The notes under the pieces: generated by a model
What the model saw: only the letters and a program-made list of their open reading frames with translations
Database searches by the model: none
Told to the model about the DNA's origin: nothing
Made by a program: the position numbers and the translations under genes
Shown: piece after piece, positions 42,051 to 52,149 of the stretch
Position numbering within the stretch: position 1 is the first letter of the stretch
Layout of the letters: each line of letters begins with the position of its first letter
NCBI GenBank assembly: GCA_001899775.1
Contig: MKWN01000038.1
Location: 62,001-126,000 of the forward strand
Origin: Thiobacillus sp. 65-29
GTDB lineage: Bacteria > Pseudomonadota > Gammaproteobacteria > Burkholderiales > Thiobacillaceae
DNA length: 64,000 nt
Direction: 5' to 3'

Positions 42051-42662
42051 TCAGGCGGCAGCGGCTTCCCGCAGCGCACCGCGCGCGCGGTTGACGATGG
42101 TTGCCGCCAGCAGCAGCGCCATCACCCCCAGCCCCCAGTTGATCCAGTCGCCCGGCGGCACGCCCAGACCCAGTGCCAGTCCCAGCGCGCCGAACCACAG
42201 CGCGCGGTCGCTCTTGCCCATCGGCCCCTGATACTGCCGACGCGCGCCGACCTGCACCGCGATCACGCCGGCCATCTCGCTCACCACCGCGAGCACGACC
42301 ACGCCCTCGATCAGTGGCACCCACACCAGCGGCACCCACGCCAGCGGCAGGTAGAGCGCCGCGTCGGACACGACATCGCCCAGTTCGTCGAGGATGACGC
42401 CGAGCCGCGACTGCTGGCCGTGCTCGCGCGCCAACATGCCGTCGATGGTGTTGAGCGCCATGCGCAGGAGCAGGAAGCCCGGCAGCAGAAGCAGCGTCCA
42501 GGTGGCGAAGGGCTGCCACGCGATGAGACCGCCGCCAATGAGCGAGAACACGACGCCCGCCAGCGTCACCGGGTTGGCGGTCACGCCGCCTGCGGCCAGA
42601 CGCCTGACGAGCGGGCGCAACAGCGCCTGGAAGCGCGGTTTCAGGTCGTGTACGGAAGCCAG
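42051..42662 (-). CDS. CDP-alcohol phosphatidyltransferase family protein (probable CTG start)
   Basis: A 203-residue membrane enzyme with the complete signature DGX2ARX8GX3DX3D (DGMLAREHGQQSRLGVILDELGD). It has about five other membrane segments. It joins a CDP-activated lipid to an alcohol acceptor; the product is unknown. The family N-terminus (ASVHDLKPRFQALLRP) begins right after CTG 42662, which has GGAGG 5 bases upstream. No ATG, GTG or TTG lies in a sensible place. The ORF start at 42773 would run into the divergent gene. Confidence 0.8.
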   Translation of the reverse strand: MASVHDLKPRFQALLRPLVRRLAAGGVTANPVTLAGVVFSLIGGGLIAWQPFATWTLLLLPGFLLLRMALNTIDGMLAREHGQQSRLGVILDELGDVVSDAALYLPLAWVPLVWVPLIEGVVVLAVVSEMAGVIAVQVGARRQYQGPMGKSDRALWFGALGLALGLGVPPGDWINWGLGVMALLLAATIVNRARGALREAAAA

Positions 42663-42771
42663 GATACCCTCCGATCGTTGTGGTTTCGCGCGATTGTAGC
42701 CGCTATCCCTTAAAATGCATGCTTTGCAGATGATCGCCGCGGGGCCGCCCCGTGGCGTCCGCCCCTCCAGC

Positions 42772-45700
42772 ATGACCGCACGCCTGCGCGAAATTCCCTA
42801 CAACTACACCTCGTTCTCCGACCGCGAGATCGTCATCCGCCTGCTCGGCGCCGACGCCTGGGGGGTGCTCAACACCCTGCGCGCCGAACGCAAGACCGGA
42901 CGTTCGGCACGCATGCTGTTCGAGGTGCTGGGGGACATCTGGGTGGTGCGGCGCAACCCCTATCTGGAAGATGACCTGCTCGACAACCCGAAGCGCCGCG
43001 CGCAGCTCGTCGAGGCCCTGCGCCATCGCCTGCACGAGATCGAGGCGCGCCGCCAGGGCAACGCGCTGGTCGGCGAACTGCTGGCGGTCGCCACACATGC
43101 GGTCGACGCCTTCGAGACCTGGTTCAACGATACGGCGAGCCTGCGCGCACGCATCCGGCAGCGGCTGGCCGGGCTGACGCGCCGCGACAACATCGCCTTC
43201 GACGGTCTGGCGCGCGTCAGCCACGTCACCGACGCCACCGACTGGCGCGTGGAATACCCCTTCGTCGTGCTGACCCCCGACAGCGAGGCGGAAATGGCGC
43301 CACTGGTGGCCGGCCTCACCGCGCTCGGCCTCACCGTCATTCCACGCGGCGGCGGCACCGGCTACACCGGCGGCGCGGTGCCGCTCACCGACCGCGCGGC
43401 AGTGATCAACACCGAGAAGCTCGAAGCCCTGGGCGCGGTCGAGATGCTGCACCTGCCCGGCTGCGACTTCGCCGTGCCGACCATCCATTGCGGCGCCGGC
43501 GTCGTCACCAAGCGGGTGATGGAAGCCGCCGACGCCGCGGGTCTGGTGTTCGCGGTCGATCCCACTTCGGCCGACGCCTCGACCATCGGCGGCAACGTGT
43601 CGATGAACGCCGGCGGCAAGAAGGCCGTGCTGTGGGGCACCGCGCTCGACAACCTGGTGTCGTGGAAAATGGTCACCCCGGATGCCGACTGGATCGAGGT
43701 CACGCGGCTGGATCACAACCGCGGCAAGATCCATGACGCCGTGTCGGCCAGCTTCGAGATCCGCCACTACGGTGCCGACGGCCGCACGCCGAAAGGCTCG
43801 CCGGACATCCTCACCATTCCCGGCAGCCACTTCCGCAAGATCGGCCTCGGCAAGGACGTCACCGACAAGTTCCTCGCCGGCCTGCCCGGCATCCAGAAGG
43901 AGGGCTGCGACGGACTCATCACCTCGGCACGCTTCATCCTGCACCGCATGCCGGCGCACGTCCGCACGGTATGCCTGGAATTCTTCGGCAGCGCGCGCGA
44001 GGCGACGCCGGCCATCGTCGAGATCAAGAACCACTGCGACGCCCACCCCGAGGTGCAGCTCGCCGGGCTCGAACACCTCGACGCGCGCTACCTGAAGGCG
44101 GTCGGCTACGCCACCAAGGCGCCGCGCGCCGGGCGCCCGAACATGGTGCTGCTGATCGACGTCGTGTCGGACAACGAAGCCGCGCTCGGCGAGACCGCCT
44201 CGAAAATCGTCCAGATCGCCAACCTGCGCGGCGGCGAAGGCTTCATCGCGGTATCGCCCGAGAAACGCAGGATCTTCTGGCTCGACCGCGCCCGCACCGC
44301 TGCCATCGCGGCGCACACCAACGCCTTCAAGATCAACGAGGACGTGGTCATTCCGCTCGAACGCCTGGGCGACTACACCGACGGCGTCGAGCGCATCAAC
44401 ATCGAGCTGTCGATCGCCAACAAGCTGAAACTCGCCGACGCCCTGGCGGAATTCTTCAGGGGCACCCTTCCCTTGCTGGAAGATGAGGACACCGTCGCCG
44501 ACCCCGCCCAGGTGGCGGAAAAACAGGCGCAGGCGCAGGCGCTCATCGCCACGGTGCGCGAGCGCTGGGCGAACTATCTCACCGACCTCGATGCGCCGTT
44601 CGTGCCTCCCGCGAGCGAGGACGGCTGTGCACCCGCCGCGCTGCCGCCGCTGACGGTTTTCACCGCGCTGCGCGACAAGCACGCGCGCGTGTCCTGGAAG
44701 CGCGAGCTGCGCCGCGCGCTGCACCAGCTCTTTGTCGGCCGCGAATACACGCCCATCCTCGAGGCCTGCGACCGCATCCACGGGGAGATCCTGAAGAGCC
44801 GGGTGTTCGTCGCGCTGCACATGCACGCCGGCGACGGCAACGTGCACACCAACATCCCGGTGAACTCCGACGATTACGCCATGCTGCAGGAGGCCAACGC
44901 CGCGGTCGTGCGCATCATGAAACTCGCCACCGAGCTGGGCGGCGTGATTTCCGGCGAGCACGGCATCGGGCTCACCAAGCTCGAATTCCTCGACGACGCG
45001 ACGCTGGCAAGCTTTGGCGCATACAAGCAGAAGGTCGACCCGAGGGGCTGCTTCAACAAGGGCAAGCTCATGCAAGGCGCCGACCTGCACAACGCCTACA
45101 CGCCCTCGTTCAGCCTGCTGGAAGCCGAATCGATCATCCTCGAATCGACCGAGATCGGCGCCATCGCCGACTCCATCAAGGACTGCCTGCGCTGCGGCAA
45201 GTGCAAGCCGGTGTGCAACACCCACATCCCGCGCGCCAACCTGCTGTATTCGCCGCGCAACAAGATTCTCGCCACCTCGCTGCTGATCGAGGCCTTCCTC
45301 TACGAGGAGCAGACACGGCGCGGCGTATCGCTGCGCCATTTCGACGAATTTTCCGACGTCGCCGACCACTGCACCATCTGCCACAAGTGCAAGAACCCCT
45401 GCCCGGTCGACATCGACTTCGGCGACGTCTCCATCGCCATGCGCAACCTGCTGCGCCAGCAGGGCAAGAAGAAATTCAACCCCGGCAGCTGGGCGTCGAT
45501 GGCCTTCCTCAACGCCACCGATCCGGCGACGATCAAGGCCATCCGCAAGCCGCTCATCGAATGGGGCTACGCGAGCCAGCGCCTCGGTCACAAGCTGTTC
45601 AAGCGCTTTGGCCTGATCCAGGCGCAGACGCGGCATCCGCCCGCCTCGCTCGGCCGGCCCAAACCCGTCGCCCAGGTCATCCACCTCGTCAACAAGCCGA

Positions 45701-46599
45701 TGCCGGGCGGCCTGCCGAAGAAAACCTCGCGCGCGCTGCTGGGGCTGGAAGATCCCTCCATCGTGCCGATCCTGCGCAACCCGGCAAAGCTTTCCGACGA
45801 CGCCGAGGCGGTGTTCTATTTTCCCGGCTGCGGTTCCGAGCGCCTGTTCTCGCAGATCGGTCTTGCCACCCAGGCGATGCTGTTCGAGCTCGGCGTGCAG
45901 ACCGTGCTGCCACCCGGCTATCTGTGCTGCGGCTATCCGCAGATCGCCGGCGGGCAGGCGGACAAGGGTGAGGCGATTACCGCACAGAACCGCGTGCTGT
46001 TCCACCGCGTCGCCAACACGCTCAACTACCTCGATATCAAGACGGTGATCGTGTCCTGCGGCACCTGCATGGACCAATTGTTGAAATACGAATTCGGCAA
46101 GATCTTCCCCGGCTGCCGCCTGCTCGACATCCACGAATACCTGATGGAAAAGGGCATGAAACTCGACGGCGCGAACGGCGAGAAATATCTCTACCACGAC
46201 CCCTGCCACACGCCCATCAAGACCTACGCGCCGCTGAAGGTCGCCAATGCCCTGCTCGGCGGTTCGCCCGACAGCGGGGTGGTCAGGCTGTCCGACCGCT
46301 GCTGCGGCGAGTCCGGCACACTCGCCGTCGCCCGCCCCGACATCTCCACCCAGATCCGCTTCCGCAAGGAAGAGGAAATCCGCGCCGGCGTCGCCGCCAT
46401 CGACAACGGCGGCCGTCCGGTCAAGCTCCTCACCAGCTGCCCCGCCTGCCTGCAGGGTCTCGCGCGCTACAGCGAGGACACCGGCACCACCCCCGACTAC
46501 ATCGTCATCGAAATGGCAAAACAGATTCTTGGCGAAAACTGGATGGCGAACTATCTCGCCCAGGTCGGCAACGGCGGCATCGAGCGGGTGCTGCTGTGA
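42772..46599 (+). CDS. DUF3683 FAD/4Fe-4S oxidoreductase (GlcD-GlcF-type fusion)
   Basis: A 1275-residue fused dehydrogenase. An N-terminal DUF3683 region ([21 protein letters not shown]) leads into an FAD-binding type 4 domain ([30 protein letters not shown]) and a lactate/glycolate-oxidase-like C-terminal cap ([16 protein letters not shown]). A bacterial-ferredoxin module follows with [11 protein letters not shown] and [14 protein letters not shown], then two CCG domains ([19 protein letters not shown]). It probably oxidises a 2-hydroxy acid such as D-lactate and feeds quinone. ATG 42772 gives the normal family start. Confidence 0.88.
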   Translation: MTARLREIPYNYTSFSDREIVIRLLGADAWGVLNTLRAERKTGRSARMLFEVLGDIWVVRRNPYLEDDLLDNPKRRAQLVEALRHRLHEIEARRQGNALVGELLAVATHAVDAFETWFNDTASLRARIRQRLAGLTRRDNIAFDGLARVSHVTDATDWRVEYPFVVLTPDSEAEMAPLVAGLTALGLTVIPRGGGTGYTGGAVPLTDRAAVINTEKLEALGAVEMLHLPGCDFAVPTIHCGAGVVTKRVMEAADAAGLVFAVDPTSADASTIGGNVSMNAGGKKAVLWGTALDNLVSWKMVTPDADWIEVTRLDHNRGKIHDAVSASFEIRHYGADGRTPKGSPDILTIPGSHFRKIGLGKDVTDKFLAGLPGIQKEGCDGLITSARFILHRMPAHVRTVCLEFFGSAREATPAIVEIKNHCDAHPEVQLAGLEHLDARYLKAVGYATKAPRAGRPNMVLLIDVVSDNEAALGETASKIVQIANLRGGEGFIAVSPEKRRIFWLDRARTAAIAAHTNAFKINEDVVIPLERLGDYTDGVERINIELSIANKLKLADALAEFFRGTLPLLEDEDTVADPAQVAEKQAQAQALIATVRERWANYLTDLDAPFVPPASEDGCAPAALPPLTVFTALRDKHARVSWKRELRRALHQLFVGREYTPILEACDRIHGEILKSRVFVALHMHAGDGNVHTNIPVNSDDYAMLQEANAAVVRIMKLATELGGVISGEHGIGLTKLEFLDDATLASFGAYKQKVDPRGCFNKGKLMQGADLHNAYTPSFSLLEAESIILESTEIGAIADSIKDCLRCGKCKPVCNTHIPRANLLYSPRNKILATSLLIEAFLYEEQTRRGVSLRHFDEFSDVADHCTICHKCKNPCPVDIDFGDVSIAMRNLLRQQGKKKFNPGSWASMAFLNATDPATIKAIRKPLIEWGYASQRLGHKLFKRFGLIQAQTRHPPASLGRPKPVAQVIHLVNKPMPGGLPKKTSRALLGLEDPSIVPILRNPAKLSDDAEAVFYFPGCGSERLFSQIGLATQAMLFELGVQTVLPPGYLCCGYPQIAGGQADKGEAITAQNRVLFHRVANTLNYLDIKTVIVSCGTCMDQLLKYEFGKIFPGCRLLDIHEYLMEKGMKLDGANGEKYLYHDPCHTPIKTYAPLKVANALLGGSPDSGVVRLSDRCCGESGTLAVARPDISTQIRFRKEEEIRAGVAAIDNGGRPVKLLTSCPACLQGLARYSEDTGTTPDYIVIEMAKQILGENWMANYLAQVGNGGIERVLL

Positions 46600-47021
46600 G
46601 CTGTCCGCTGTGCGACACCGCCGGCGGTACCGTGCTCTGGCGCGACGCCACCTGCCGCGTGGTGCTGGCCGACGAACCGGACTATCCGGGCTTCCTGCGG
46701 GTGATCCTTGCTGCGCACGTGAAGGAGATGACCGATCTCGCGCCGGCCGACCAGCAACACCTGTTGCAGGTGGTGCTGGCGAGCGAGGCGGCGCTGCGCG
46801 AGGTGCTGCAGCCGGACAAGATCAATCTCGCCTCGCTCGGCAACCTGGTGCCGCATCTGCACTGGCACGTGATTCCGCGCTTTGCGGACGACCCGCATTT
46901 CCCGGGCGCGGTGTGGGGGGCGCGCAAACACGACATCCCGCATGCCGTACCCGCCGACGCCGGCGAACGGCTCGCGGCGGTGCTTACGCGACGGCTTGGC
47001 CGCGCCCGGGAAACGGGATGA
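46596..47021 (+). CDS. HIT-family protein
   Basis: A 141-residue nucleotide hydrolase/transferase of the histidine-triad family with [10 protein letters not shown] as the triad and an N-terminal CPLC pair that may bind metal. It starts with GTG overlapping the previous stop (GTGA) and ends inside the convergent phoR 3' end, overlapping it by 38 bases. The substrate is unknown. Confidence 0.88.
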   Translation: MSCPLCDTAGGTVLWRDATCRVVLADEPDYPGFLRVILAAHVKEMTDLAPADQQHLLQVVLASEAALREVLQPDKINLASLGNLVPHLHWHVIPRFADDPHFPGAVWGARKHDIPHAVPADAGERLAAVLTRRLGRARETG

Positions 47022-48330
47022 CGGCGGCGTCCTGCTCCAACCGAAGCAGGCGCTGCGTGGGGAAGAGGGCGGAAAAGGTGCTGCCCCTGCCGGGGGTGGA
47101 CTGGACGTCGAGGCGCGCGCCGTGGCGGGTGAGCACGTGCTTGACGATGGCAAGACCAAGGCCCGTACCGCCGGTCTCGCGCGAGCGGCTGCGATCGACA
47201 CGGTAGAAGCGCTCGGTAAGTCGTGGAATGTGTTCGGCGGTGATGCCATCGCCGGTATCGGTCACCGAGAACATCCCCTCGCCGTCGTGTTCGCGCCACG
47301 CGAGGGTGATTTCGCCGCCGTCCGGCGTGTAGCGCACGGCATTCGATACCAGGTTGCCAAGCGCGCTGCGGATTTCCTGCAGACTCCCTTTCAGCCCGGC
47401 ATCGCTCTCGATCTGCAGCGCGATGCGATGGCGCCCGCGGCTCAGTGATTCGGCTTCGATTTTGAGCGCCTGCGCGAGTTCGCCCATGTTGACGGATTCG
47501 TCCTTGAGCGTGTGCTCGGCGCTTTCCAGGTGCGACAGGGTGAGCAGGTCGTCGAGCAGGCGCTGCATGCGCCGCGTGTGGTCGAGCATGAGGTTGAAAT
47601 AACCGCGGCTGTCGGCGGGCGACAGTTCCGGCGTATCGACCAGGGTTTCGACGAAACCGCCGACCACGGTGAGCGGGGTGCGCAGTTCGTGCGAGACGTT
47701 GGCGATGAAGTCGCGCCGCATGGCATCGACGCGCTCGAGGTCGGTGATGTCGCGCGCGATCAGCAGCATCTTGCTCGCCCCGAAGGGCACCAGTTGCACC
47801 GACAGGGCGATTTCCCGGTTCACGGGCGAACGGCAGGTGAGGCGCTGCGAAAAATCGGCGGCATCGAGAAATTCGAGAAAGTGCGCCTGCCGCATCAGAT
47901 AGCGCAGAAACTGGCCACGATCGCGCTCGCTATCGAGTCCCAGGTAGTTGCGCGAGGCGGGGTTGCACCATTCGATCTGCTCGTTGCCATTGAGGATGAC
48001 CATGGCGTCGGGCACGGCCTGGGCGGCATGTTCGAACTGTTCGAGGGCGGTGGACAGTTCGCTGCGGCTCGCCTTCTGGCGGCGCTGGAGTTTCTGCAGG
48101 CGGTAGAAGATGTCGCCCCAGGTGCCGGTGGCGTCGGGCGGCTCGACTTCGTCGGGATGTTCCAGCCAGCGCGACAGGCGAAATTCCTGCCACAGTCGGC
48201 GCAGCATGACGATGGCCTGGATGCCCGCGAGAAAGCCGAGCGCAGCCACCCAGCCGGAGGCCGCCCACAGGATCAACGCCACGCACAGCGCCCCGGCCAG
48301 CACGCCGAGCGGCCGCCACCAGAATCCCAT
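46984..48330 (-). CDS. phoR: Phosphate-regulon sensor kinase PhoR
   Basis: A 448-residue kinase with two N-terminal membrane helices (residues 5-45), a PAS domain (AAQAVPDAMVILNGNEQIEWCNPAS) and the HisKA motif IANVSHELRTPLTVV. The ATPase domain follows with NLVSNAVRYTPDGG, DTGDGI and GGTGLGLAIVKHV. It responds to phosphate limitation through PhoB, encoded upstream. The gene order phoB-phoR and the 31-base gap are classical. Confidence 0.95.
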   Translation of the reverse strand: MGFWWRPLGVLAGALCVALILWAASGWVAALGFLAGIQAIVMLRRLWQEFRLSRWLEHPDEVEPPDATGTWGDIFYRLQKLQRRQKASRSELSTALEQFEHAAQAVPDAMVILNGNEQIEWCNPASRNYLGLDSERDRGQFLRYLMRQAHFLEFLDAADFSQRLTCRSPVNREIALSVQLVPFGASKMLLIARDITDLERVDAMRRDFIANVSHELRTPLTVVGGFVETLVDTPELSPADSRGYFNLMLDHTRRMQRLLDDLLTLSHLESAEHTLKDESVNMGELAQALKIEAESLSRGRHRIALQIESDAGLKGSLQEIRSALGNLVSNAVRYTPDGGEITLAWREHDGEGMFSVTDTGDGITAEHIPRLTERFYRVDRSRSRETGGTGLGLAIVKHVLTRHGARLDVQSTPGRGSTFSALFPTQRLLRLEQDAAVIPFPGRGQAVA

Positions 48331-48361
48331 CGTCTTCCCGTCGCTTACGAACCGGACCCCA

Positions 48362-49057
48362 TTATCGGCCGACTCCGGCAGAAAAGCGATAACCCGCGCC
48401 GCGCACCGTCTGGATCAGGCCGGCGTGGCCGGACGGCTCCAGTGCCAGGCGCAGGCGGCGGATGTGGACGTCGACGGTGCGCTCCTCGACGAAGACGTCA
48501 TCGCCCCACACCTGGTCGAGCAACTGGGTGCGGGAATGGACCCGCTCGGGGTGCGTCATGAAGAAATGCAGCAGGCGGAATTCGGTGGGCCCGAGTTCGA
48601 GCGGCTGTCCGCCACCCTGCACGCGGTGGCTCGCCGGGTCGAGACGCAGGCCGTCGATCTCCACCGGCTCGCCGGTCATCTGCGGTGCGCGGCGGCGCAG
48701 CACGGCCTTGATGCGCGACACCAGTTCGCGCGGGGAAAACGGCTTGGTGATGTAGTCGTCGGCGCCGGTGTCGAGCCCCAGCACCTTGTCGCGCTCCTCG
48801 CCGCGCGCGGTCAGCATGATGATGGGAACCGGCTGGTAGCGCTCGTCGCTGCGCAGGCGACGGCACAGGTCGATGCCCGACATGCCGGGCAGCATCCAGT
48901 CGAGCAGGATGACGTCGGGCAGGCCATGGCGGAGGAATTGCAGCGCCTGCTCGGCATCGCCGGTGACGGTGATCCGGTGGCCCGCCTGCGTGAGATTGAA
49001 CTTCAGCAGTTCCTGGATGCCCGGCTCGTCCTCGACCAGCAGAATGTTGACAGCCAT
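48362..49057 (-). CDS. phoB: Phosphate-regulon response regulator PhoB
   Basis: A 231-residue OmpR-type regulator. The receiver has [14 protein letters not shown], the phospho-aspartate in [14 protein letters not shown], and [15 protein letters not shown]. The winged helix has [31 protein letters not shown] and [14 protein letters not shown]. The start at 49057 ([11 protein letters not shown]) is preferred over the long ORF. It is divergent from ubiE. Confidence 0.96.
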   Translation of the reverse strand: MAVNILLVEDEPGIQELLKFNLTQAGHRITVTGDAEQALQFLRHGLPDVILLDWMLPGMSGIDLCRRLRSDERYQPVPIIMLTARGEERDKVLGLDTGADDYITKPFSPRELVSRIKAVLRRRAPQMTGEPVEIDGLRLDPASHRVQGGGQPLELGPTEFRLLHFFMTHPERVHSRTQLLDQVWGDDVFVEERTVDVHIRRLRLALEPSGHAGLIQTVRGAGYRFSAGVGR

Positions 49058-49180
49058 GAGATTCGATCCTGGGTGAACAGCGGCCATGTTATGGCCGCAG
49101 TATGACCGATTTGTGACGCCGCAACCCCCTGGAAAGCCGTGCTGGTAGAATTTCAAGCTTGCCCGCTCGCCGTCCCCATC

Positions 49181-49915
49181 ATGGAAAAAACCACCCATTT
49201 CGGCTATCAGGAAGTCGCCGAGTCCGCCAAGGCCGCCAAGGTGGCCGAGGTCTTCCATTCGGTCGCCACCAGGTACGACCTCATGAACGACCTCATGTCG
49301 GCCGGTCTGCACCGGCTGTGGAAGCGCTTCGCCGTGGCGCAGGCCGGCCTGCGGCCGGGCATGAAGGTGCTCGACGTCGCCGGCGGCACCGCCGACCTGA
49401 CGCGGCTGTTCCTGAAGGAAGTCGGCGACAGCGGCACCGTGCTGCTCACCGACATCAACTTCTCCATGCTGCGCGAAGGCCGCGACCGCATGCTGAACGA
49501 GGGCCGCACACCGCCCGCGGTGCAGTGCGACGGCGAGCGCCTGCCCTTTCCCGCCGACCATTTCGACTGCGTATCGGTGGCGTTCGGGCTGCGCAACATG
49601 ACGCACAAGGATCAGGCGCTCGCCGAGATGTACCGCGTGCTCAAGCCCGGCGGCCGGCTCCTTGTCCTCGAATTTTCCAGGGTGTGGAAGCCGCTGGAGC
49701 CGGCCTACGATCTGTATTCCTTCAAGCTGCTGCCGCTGATCGGCGAACTCGTCGCGCAGGACCGCGACAGCTACCAGTATCTGGCCGAGTCGATCCGCAT
49801 GCACCCCGGTCAAGACGAACTCAAGGCGATGATGGAGGCGGCCGGCTTCGCCCGCGTGCGCTACCACAACCTCACCGCCGGTGTGGTAGCCCTGCACAAG
49901 GGCTTCAAGATTTGA
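49181..49915 (+). CDS. ubiE: Ubiquinone/menaquinone C-methyltransferase UbiE
   Basis: A 244-residue SAM-dependent methyltransferase that adds the ring C-methyl in quinone synthesis. Motifs are FGYQEV at the start, [19 protein letters not shown] (SAM loop), [26 protein letters not shown] and [26 protein letters not shown]. It starts at 49181 and is the first gene of the ubiE-ubiJ-ubiB operon. Confidence 0.96.
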   Translation: MEKTTHFGYQEVAESAKAAKVAEVFHSVATRYDLMNDLMSAGLHRLWKRFAVAQAGLRPGMKVLDVAGGTADLTRLFLKEVGDSGTVLLTDINFSMLREGRDRMLNEGRTPPAVQCDGERLPFPADHFDCVSVAFGLRNMTHKDQALAEMYRVLKPGGRLLVLEFSRVWKPLEPAYDLYSFKLLPLIGELVAQDRDSYQYLAESIRMHPGQDELKAMMEAAGFARVRYHNLTAGVVALHKGFKI

Positions 49916-50490
49916 TCGCTGCGGGGCTCATCGAGCGTGGTCTCAACCATCTGCTGCGGCAGACGCCGGGGGCGGCCGATGCGCTCCGCCGCCACGTCGG
50001 CATGAGCGTGCGCTTCGACCTCGCGCTCACGCAGGTCGACCTGCGCATCGCCGACGACGGCTGTTTCTCCGAAGCGGCGATCGACACCCCCGACGCCACC
50101 ATCCGCCCCACGCCGGCCCTGCTCACGCGCCTGCCGTTCTTCGGCCGCGAAGCGTTGCGCGATGCCGACTATCAGGGCGACGCTGCACTGCTCGCCACGC
50201 TCGACCGCGTGTTCCGCCAGCTCGACTGGGACGTCGAGGCCGATCTTGCGCCGCTCGTCGGCGACACCGCGGCGCACCGCCTGCACACCTTCGGCCGCGA
50301 CGCCCTCGCCGGCCTTGTCCACGCGTTCTCCGGCGTCGGCCGCAGCGCCGGCGAATACCTGGTCGAGGAAGTCGAGCTCATGGCGCGCGGCATCGACGTC
50401 GCCCACTTCAACCGCGAGGTCGACGAACTCAACGATGCCGTGGCGCGGCTGGAAGCCCGCGTGCATCGGCTGGAGCGGCCTGCCGCATGA
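49912..50490 (+). CDS. ubiJ: Ubiquinone biosynthesis accessory factor UbiJ (SCP2 domain)
   Basis: A 192-residue protein with an SCP2-type lipid-binding domain ([22 protein letters not shown] ... [13 protein letters not shown]) and a C-terminal coiled coil ([23 protein letters not shown]). UbiJ binds isoprenoid intermediates and organises the Ubi complex with UbiK. A TTG start at 49912 overlaps the ubiE stop (TTGA); the next ATG would delete the N-terminus. Confidence 0.85.
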   Translation: MIAAGLIERGLNHLLRQTPGAADALRRHVGMSVRFDLALTQVDLRIADDGCFSEAAIDTPDATIRPTPALLTRLPFFGREALRDADYQGDAALLATLDRVFRQLDWDVEADLAPLVGDTAAHRLHTFGRDALAGLVHAFSGVGRSAGEYLVEEVELMARGIDVAHFNREVDELNDAVARLEARVHRLERPAA

Positions 50491-52139
50491 AGCTGCTGCG
50501 TCTTGCGCGCATCACCCACGTGGGGCTGCGCTTCGGCCTGGAGGAATTCTTCCTCGGTCACGAACGCGTGCGCCCGCTGCGCTGGCTGGTGCGCGTCCTG
50601 CTGTTCTGGCGGCCACTCAGCGAGCCGCGCGGAGTGCGCCTGCGCCGCGCACTGGAAGCGTTGGGGCCGATCTTCGTCAAGTTCGGACAGATGCTCTCGA
50701 CCCGACGCGACCTGGTGCCGCTCGACATCGCCGACGAACTGGCCCTGCTGCAGGATCGCGTGCCGCCCTTCCCGTCCGCCGCGGCGGTCGCCACGCTGGA
50801 AGCCACGTACCGCAAGCCGCTCGCCGAAGTCTTCGCCGAATTCGACACCACTCCCGTGGCCTCGGCCTCGGTGGCGCAGGTGCATTTCGCGCGCCTGCAG
50901 GACGGCACCGCCGTCGCGGTGAAGGTCCTGCGCCCCGGCATCGCACCGGTGATCGCGCACGACGTATCGCTGCTCTACGCCGCTGCCGCGCTGGTGGAAA
51001 GGCTGTTCGCCGACGGCCGCCGCCTGCGTCCGCGCGAAGTGGTCGCCGAGTTCGAAAAGCACCTGGAAGACGAGCTCGATCTCATGCGGGAAGCCGCCAA
51101 CTGCTCGCAGCTCCGGCGCAATTTCAAGGATTCGCCGCTCCTGGCGGTGCCCGGCGTGTACTGGGACTACTGCGGGCGCGAGGTCATGGTGATGGACCGC
51201 ATGGAGGGTATTCCCGTCAGCCGGATCGACCGCCTGCGCGAGGCCGGCGTCGATATTCCCCGGCTTGCCGCGGCGGGGGTGGAAATCTTCTTCACCCAGG
51301 TGTTTCGCGACGGCTTCTTCCATGCCGACATGCATCCGGGCAACATCCTGGTGATACCGGCGAACCGCCCTCTCCCGCAAGCGGGAGAGGGGGCGAACGC
51401 CGGGCCCAAACCGACGGGCTTCGCCCACCCTCTCCCCAACCCTCTCCCGCAAGCGGGAGAGGGGGCGAACGCTGGGCCAAAAGCGATTAATGACCAGTAT
51501 GTCGCGCTGGACTTCGGCATCATGGGCACGCTCACCGAGGTCGACAAGCAGTATCTCGCGCGCAATTTCCTCGCCTTCTTCCGCCGCGACTACAAGGGCG
51601 TGGCCCAGGCGCACCTCGAATCCGGCTGGGTACCGCCCGACACCCGGGTCGACGAACTGGAGGCCGCGGTGCGCGCAGTGTGCGAGCCGGTGTTCGACCG
51701 CCCGTTGAAGGAAATTTCCTTCGGCCGCGTGCTGTTGCAGCTGTTCCAGACCTCGCGCCGCTTCAATGTGGAAATCCAGCCGCAGCTCGTTTTGTTGCAG
51801 AAAACCCTGCTCAACATCGAGGGTCTCGGTCGCCAGCTCGACCCCGACCTCGACCTGTGGAAGACGGCCAAGCCCTTCCTCGAACGCTGGATGAACGAGC
51901 AGGTGGGCTGGCGCGCGCTGGCGGCGAACCTGCGTGCCGAGGCACCGAAATGGGCGGCGCTGCTGCCGCAACTGCCGCGCCTGGCGCACCAGGCGCTCAA
52001 CGAAAACCGCCTCGCCCACCTGGAGACCGGCGTCACCCTCATGCTGCGCCAGCAGCAGGCGCGCAACCGCTGGCTCGGCGTCATTGCCGCGCTGCTCGCC
52101 GTGCTCGCCGCCGCCACGCTCGTCTCACTCCTGCGCTAG
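50487..52139 (+). CDS. ubiB: UbiB protein kinase-like ATPase with in-frame repeat insertion
   Basis: A 550-residue ABC1/ADCK-type ATPase needed for ubiquinone synthesis. It has the KxGQ motif ([16 protein letters not shown]), the A-rich loop (ASASVAQVH), lysine in AVKVLRPGI, catalytic HADMHPGN (residues 279-286) and DFG (342-344), and two C-terminal membrane helices. Residues about 290-336 ([15 protein letters not shown] repeated twice) are extra. They are encoded by two palindromic repeat copies lying between the catalytic loop and DFG, where homologues have about ten residues. The family is normally 505-525 residues. The frame is kept, so the protein may still fold, with a surface loop. Confidence 0.9.
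   Translation: MKLLRLARITHVGLRFGLEEFFLGHERVRPLRWLVRVLLFWRPLSEPRGVRLRRALEALGPIFVKFGQMLSTRRDLVPLDIADELALLQDRVPPFPSAAAVATLEATYRKPLAEVFAEFDTTPVASASVAQVHFARLQDGTAVAVKVLRPGIAPVIAHDVSLLYAAAALVERLFADGRRLRPREVVAEFEKHLEDELDLMREAANCSQLRRNFKDSPLLAVPGVYWDYCGREVMVMDRMEGIPVSRIDRLREAGVDIPRLAAAGVEIFFTQVFRDGFFHADMHPGNILVIPANRPLPQAGEGANAGPKPTGFAHPLPNPLPQAGEGANAGPKAINDQYVALDFGIMGTLTEVDKQYLARNFLAFFRRDYKGVAQAHLESGWVPPDTRVDELEAAVRAVCEPVFDRPLKEISFGRVLLQLFQTSRRFNVEIQPQLVLLQKTLLNIEGLGRQLDPDLDLWKTAKPFLERWMNEQVGWRALAANLRAEAPKWAALLPQLPRLAHQALNENRLAHLETGVTLMLRQQQARNRWLGVIAALLAVLAAATLVSLLR
51368..51482. repeat. Two copies of a palindromic repeat inside ubiB
   Basis: CCCTCTCCCGCAAGCGGGAGAGGG with a GGCGAACGC(C/T)GGGCC tail begins at 51368 and again at 51440. 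The copies are 72 bases (24 codons) apart. Each forms a CTCTCCCGC-AA-GCGGGAGAG hairpin. This is the well-known PLPQAGEG-type interspersed repeat, here inside a coding region. Confidence 0.85.
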
Positions 52140-52149
52140 GGACGCCTTC

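Noticed and set aside
42703-46209. Long minus-strand ORF of 1168 residues
   Set aside because: It is exactly antisense to the FAD/Fe-S oxidoreductase and is low-complexity (R/G/H/V-rich), an artefact of high GC content.
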